Assembly (NCBI GenBank): GCA_016342645.1
Contig: JAEINX010000012.1
Span: 1 to 55,195 of the forward strand
Reading direction: 5' to 3'
Length of the DNA: 55,195 nt
Source: Bacteroidales bacterium
GTDB taxonomy: Bacteria; Bacteroidota; Bacteroidia; Bacteroidales; JAEINX01
The notes below the pieces were generated by a model that was not told the origin of the DNA, ran no database searches, and saw only the letters and a program-made list of their open reading frames with translations. A program made the translations under genes and the position numbers. Below, one piece after another: positions 52,771 to 55,195 of this stretch. Each line of letters opens with the position of its first letter. Position 1 is the first letter of the stretch.

Positions 52771-53706
52771 ATGTATTATCCATTATTAAGAGCAAGACAG
52801 TTTGAACTTATTGCATTACGTGAGTTAGCCAATGAAGGGATAACACAGAATTATATTTTACCAATATTAGAACCTGTAAAAGAAACTCAAAATAATCTAA
52901 ACCTTGCATATAGAGTTTTTCAGCAACAACAACAGAAAGTATATTTAATTGTGAATCCTACCGTTGGAGAATTAGTTGGAGACACCGATGTTTTTATCAA
53001 GTATATAACCAATCAAGATGAAAAAGTTTTAATCCCTGCATTTTATTATCACAGAAATGCAGATTATATCTGTAAAAGTATTGCCGATTACCATTTAAAG
53101 AATTGCATGTTAATTTGTCAAAACGATGTAAGTCCAGATGACCAGGATTTTACAAGCTTAGTACTAAAAGAGGAAATCACTTCTATAAATATTAAAGATC
53201 CTGGTAGAAATAGAGAGTTAAATCGGTTTCTTCGAGGATTGAATAAGAATTACATCCGATTAGATGATTTATTTGAAAAACAAGCCCGCAATAGTGATTT
53301 TCTTGATATTGCTGAACACAGATTCTCTGAGGAGCACATTTATTACAAGACTGAAGGATTTGGAGGTTTCTCTGACTATACTGTTTTACCAAGCGAATAT
53401 ACCGATAGTGGCAGTACACCTAGAGCAGTTGTTATACACATTACATATTTAAATAGTCAAAACCAAATATGGATTAGACATTTCACCTCGGATAGTAATG
53501 ATTCAATCGCTAATGTTCAAGGAAAATTTGCCGAAGCAGCAGATAAAGCTGTAGCGTATTGTAGAAAAAACCATTTAACCAACTCCGCAATTCAAGAATT
53601 AGAAAATTATTTTGATGAGGAGCATTATCCAGGTCTGGGTACAATAAAAAAAATATCAATTAAGAATCACCTTTTAATCGTTAGTGAATATTTAAGAAAT
53701 AAGTAA
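52771..53706 (+). CDS. sce7725 family (Beta_protein-like) protein
   Basis: A 311-aa protein opening with MYYPLLRARQFELIALRELA, the hallmark of the sce7725 family. Alternating strands and helices (ILPILEPV, YLIVNPTVGEL, VLIPAFYYHR) suggest a TIM-barrel-like or phage Beta_protein-like fold. AEHRFSEEHIYYKTEGFGGFSDYTVLP in the middle is strongly conserved-looking. It sits tightly between the sce7726 and RES genes (3- and 5-nt gaps), so the three must be co-transcribed. Catalytic residues cannot be assigned. It may act with the nuclease-like partner. Confidence 0.82.
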   Translation: MYYPLLRARQFELIALRELANEGITQNYILPILEPVKETQNNLNLAYRVFQQQQQKVYLIVNPTVGELVGDTDVFIKYITNQDEKVLIPAFYYHRNADYICKSIADYHLKNCMLICQNDVSPDDQDFTSLVLKEEITSINIKDPGRNRELNRFLRGLNKNYIRLDDLFEKQARNSDFLDIAEHRFSEEHIYYKTEGFGGFSDYTVLPSEYTDSGSTPRAVVIHITYLNSQNQIWIRHFTSDSNDSIANVQGKFAEAADKAVAYCRKNHLTNSAIQELENYFDEEHYPGLGTIKKISIKNHLLIVSEYLRNK

Positions 53707-53711
53707 AAAGT

Positions 53712-54728
53712 ATGGAAGTTTGTCCAAATTGTTTTTTAGATAAAGAAATAAAAGGATATATAATATCTTCAACAAATACCGGTAAATGCGGGGTTTGTAA
53801 TTCTACTAATGTTTCACTAACTCCCTTAATTGAGTTGCTCGACTTTTTTCAGGAGCTAATTGATAATTTTCGAATATCAAAGAATGGGAAACCACTGAAA
53901 TTAAAAATTCAAGAAGACTGGAACTTTTTCTATTCTCATAATATAGCTAATAAAATCCTAAATGAGATATTACCTCAACTTTCAACTGATATTAATAACG
54001 CAGAAGTTAAAGTTGATTATGCAGAGGATATAATTGAAAGTTATATGTATTGGGAAACGTTGAAGGAAGAATTGAAATGGTCTAAAAGGTTTATTTCTAA
54101 TATTGATTACTTAGAAGAATTGGGATGGGATGGTTTTTTTGATACTCAATTTGAACTAAAACCAACAGATAACTTGTTTCGGGCAAGAGTTCATCATCAG
54201 AGTGGCCTCGAAGCCTTTAATACAAATGAAATGATGAGTCCAAAACCACAGCAGGTTTCTGGTGGACGTGCTAATCCATTAGGTATCCCATATTTATATT
54301 TGTGTGATAACCCTGAAACTGTTCTTTATGAAGTTCGTGCCTCCTATTTGGATGAATTAAGCGTTGCCATGTTTCAATTAAAAGACGAATTCACTTCAAT
54401 TAAAATTGTCGATTTCACCGAAGATACACCAATCTTTCAACCAAATCATATTAATAAAACAATAAAGGCTAGCCAATTAAGAAAAAGAATTAGCCGAGAC
54501 CTCTCAAAACCGATGAGAAGGTATGATACTGAGATTGAATATATACCTACTCAATTTATTTGTGAATACATTAATGTTATTACAGGGGCAAGTGGCATTC
54601 GGTTTAGCAGCTCATTACATTTAGTAGGAAAAAACATTGTTATTTTTGACCAAACCCTAATGCATTGTAAGGAAGTTAAACTGAGAAAAGTGAACAGTGT
54701 GGATTTGAAATCAATAGAACTGAAGTGA
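53712..54728 (+). CDS. RES-domain protein with N-terminal zinc ribbon and helical (HEPN-like) domain
   Basis: A 338-aa protein. A zinc ribbon at the start has C4-x2-C7 and C26-x2-C29. A helical region (about 35-150) resembles the HEPN/RES N-terminal domain. The RES domain (about 150-320) shows NLFRARVHH (R157, R159), GGRANPLGIPYLYL and NPETVLYEVR (E202, Y206). RES toxins studied elsewhere consume NAD+, so this is the likely effector. Unlike Xre-RES toxin-antitoxin pairs, no Xre antitoxin gene is adjacent; instead it ends an operon with sce7726 and sce7725 genes. Function in this setting is inferred. Confidence 0.85.
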   Translation: MEVCPNCFLDKEIKGYIISSTNTGKCGVCNSTNVSLTPLIELLDFFQELIDNFRISKNGKPLKLKIQEDWNFFYSHNIANKILNEILPQLSTDINNAEVKVDYAEDIIESYMYWETLKEELKWSKRFISNIDYLEELGWDGFFDTQFELKPTDNLFRARVHHQSGLEAFNTNEMMSPKPQQVSGGRANPLGIPYLYLCDNPETVLYEVRASYLDELSVAMFQLKDEFTSIKIVDFTEDTPIFQPNHINKTIKASQLRKRISRDLSKPMRRYDTEIEYIPTQFICEYINVITGASGIRFSSSLHLVGKNIVIFDQTLMHCKEVKLRKVNSVDLKSIELK

Positions 54729-54882
54729 ATTACATTTAGGCAGAAAAGTACATTTTGGTAACATGCCATAATCCTTTTTGCTAAACTGTCTAAAAACCTA
54801 AAAGATATTCAATATTTTTAATTACTCATTTCTTTTTAACACTTATATTTTGTTGAAACTAAGCATATTTATAGTCTAAAGA

Positions 54883-55195
54883 ATGGGGAGTAGCATAGTA
54901 AGTCCATTTGCAGGAATTTCTTTTGTAAATGATTGTTTTGAAAAATTAGGTATATGCAAACTTATTGATAAAGAACTTGGTAACAGAGTTTTTTCTTATG
55001 GTTATCAATATAGTGAAATAATAAAAAATTTAACAAATGTATTTTTAAGCGGAGGAGATTGTGTAGAAGATAACTATACCGGGTAATAATGTACCGGGTC
55101 CTGACACTGTTTTAAGGTGAATAAAAGAATTGTCCACCGAAAATACTGTTTACACTTCGGATAGGAACATTTCCTATAATTTCAATATAAATGAA
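54883..55195 (+). pseudogene. Broken IS1380-like transposase, 5' part
   Basis: The first 67 codons encode an IS1380-type N terminus (SPFAGISFVNDCFEKLG; VFLSGGDCVED) and stop at TAA (55084-55086). The family sequence resumes in the +1 frame from about 55079 (PGNNVPGPDTVLR), then meets a TGA (55118-55120) and continues as IKELSTENTVYTS to the window edge. A frameshift plus a stop codon show it is inactive. No terminal inverted repeat could be defined in the 154 nt after the RES gene. It flanks the accessory operon and fits a history of transfer. Confidence 0.8.

Overview
The window is AT-rich chromosomal DNA from a member of the Bacteroidota, most likely an uncultured, gliding-type or Bacteroidales-like lineage. 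The evidence is the set of type IX secretion (T9SS) and gliding genes (sprA, gldF, gldG and its DUF4340 partner), two secreted proteins with T9SS-type C-terminal sorting domains, a DUF4783 gene next to nadC, and many TAnnTTTG promoter elements, which are characteristic of this phylum. Most of the window is ordinary core genome with small accessory insertions. The right end is clearly accessory.

Layout. 1-3.9 kb: a peptide-type ABC permease, tRNA-His with its own terminator, a BrkB/YihY membrane protein, nadC and a DUF4783 protein. 4-6.8 kb: polA with all three domains intact. 6.9-13.1 kb: a leftward surface-polysaccharide block (Wzx-like flippase, GT4, Wzy-like polymerase, GT4, O-antigen ligase-like protein). 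13.2-16.9 kb: DUF4340, gldG and gldF. 17-22.4 kb: two T9SS cargo proteins flanking a lipoprotein-type isoaspartyl methyltransferase. 22.5-36 kb: housekeeping genes (gpmI, a PPP-type phosphatase, fumC, prfB, recX, a TlpA-like thioredoxin, a sirtuin, a malic enzyme) interspersed with accessory genes: two AAA_14/DUF4143 ATPases, a truncated ORF6N gene and a four-helix-bundle gene. 36-43.9 kb: ruvA and the giant T9SS translocon gene sprA. 43.9-50.9 kb: an SDR epimerase fused to an extra helical domain, a small membrane protein, and a two-gene RND efflux operon. 50.9-55.2 kb: a 1-kb gene-poor stretch, a compact three-gene operon (sce7726-like nuclease-fold protein, sce7725-like protein, RES-domain protein with an N-terminal zinc ribbon) and a broken IS1380-like transposase that runs off the end.

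How it works together. GldF/GldG and SprA belong to the gliding/T9SS machinery, and the two proteins with C-terminal sorting domains are probable cargo. The polysaccharide genes would supply surface glycans of the kind to which T9SS cargo is anchored in related bacteria. The most interesting candidates are: (i) the three-gene nuclease-fold/sce7725/RES operon, whose composition suggests a defence or toxin module; (ii) the two AAA_14/DUF4143 genes, each preceded by its own long perfect palindrome placed 6-7 nt upstream of a TAnnTTTG promoter element, although the palindrome sequences differ; and (iii) the many short-period direct repeats and palindromes that fill the intergenic gaps. prfB is encoded in two frames joined by a classical +1 programmed frameshift.
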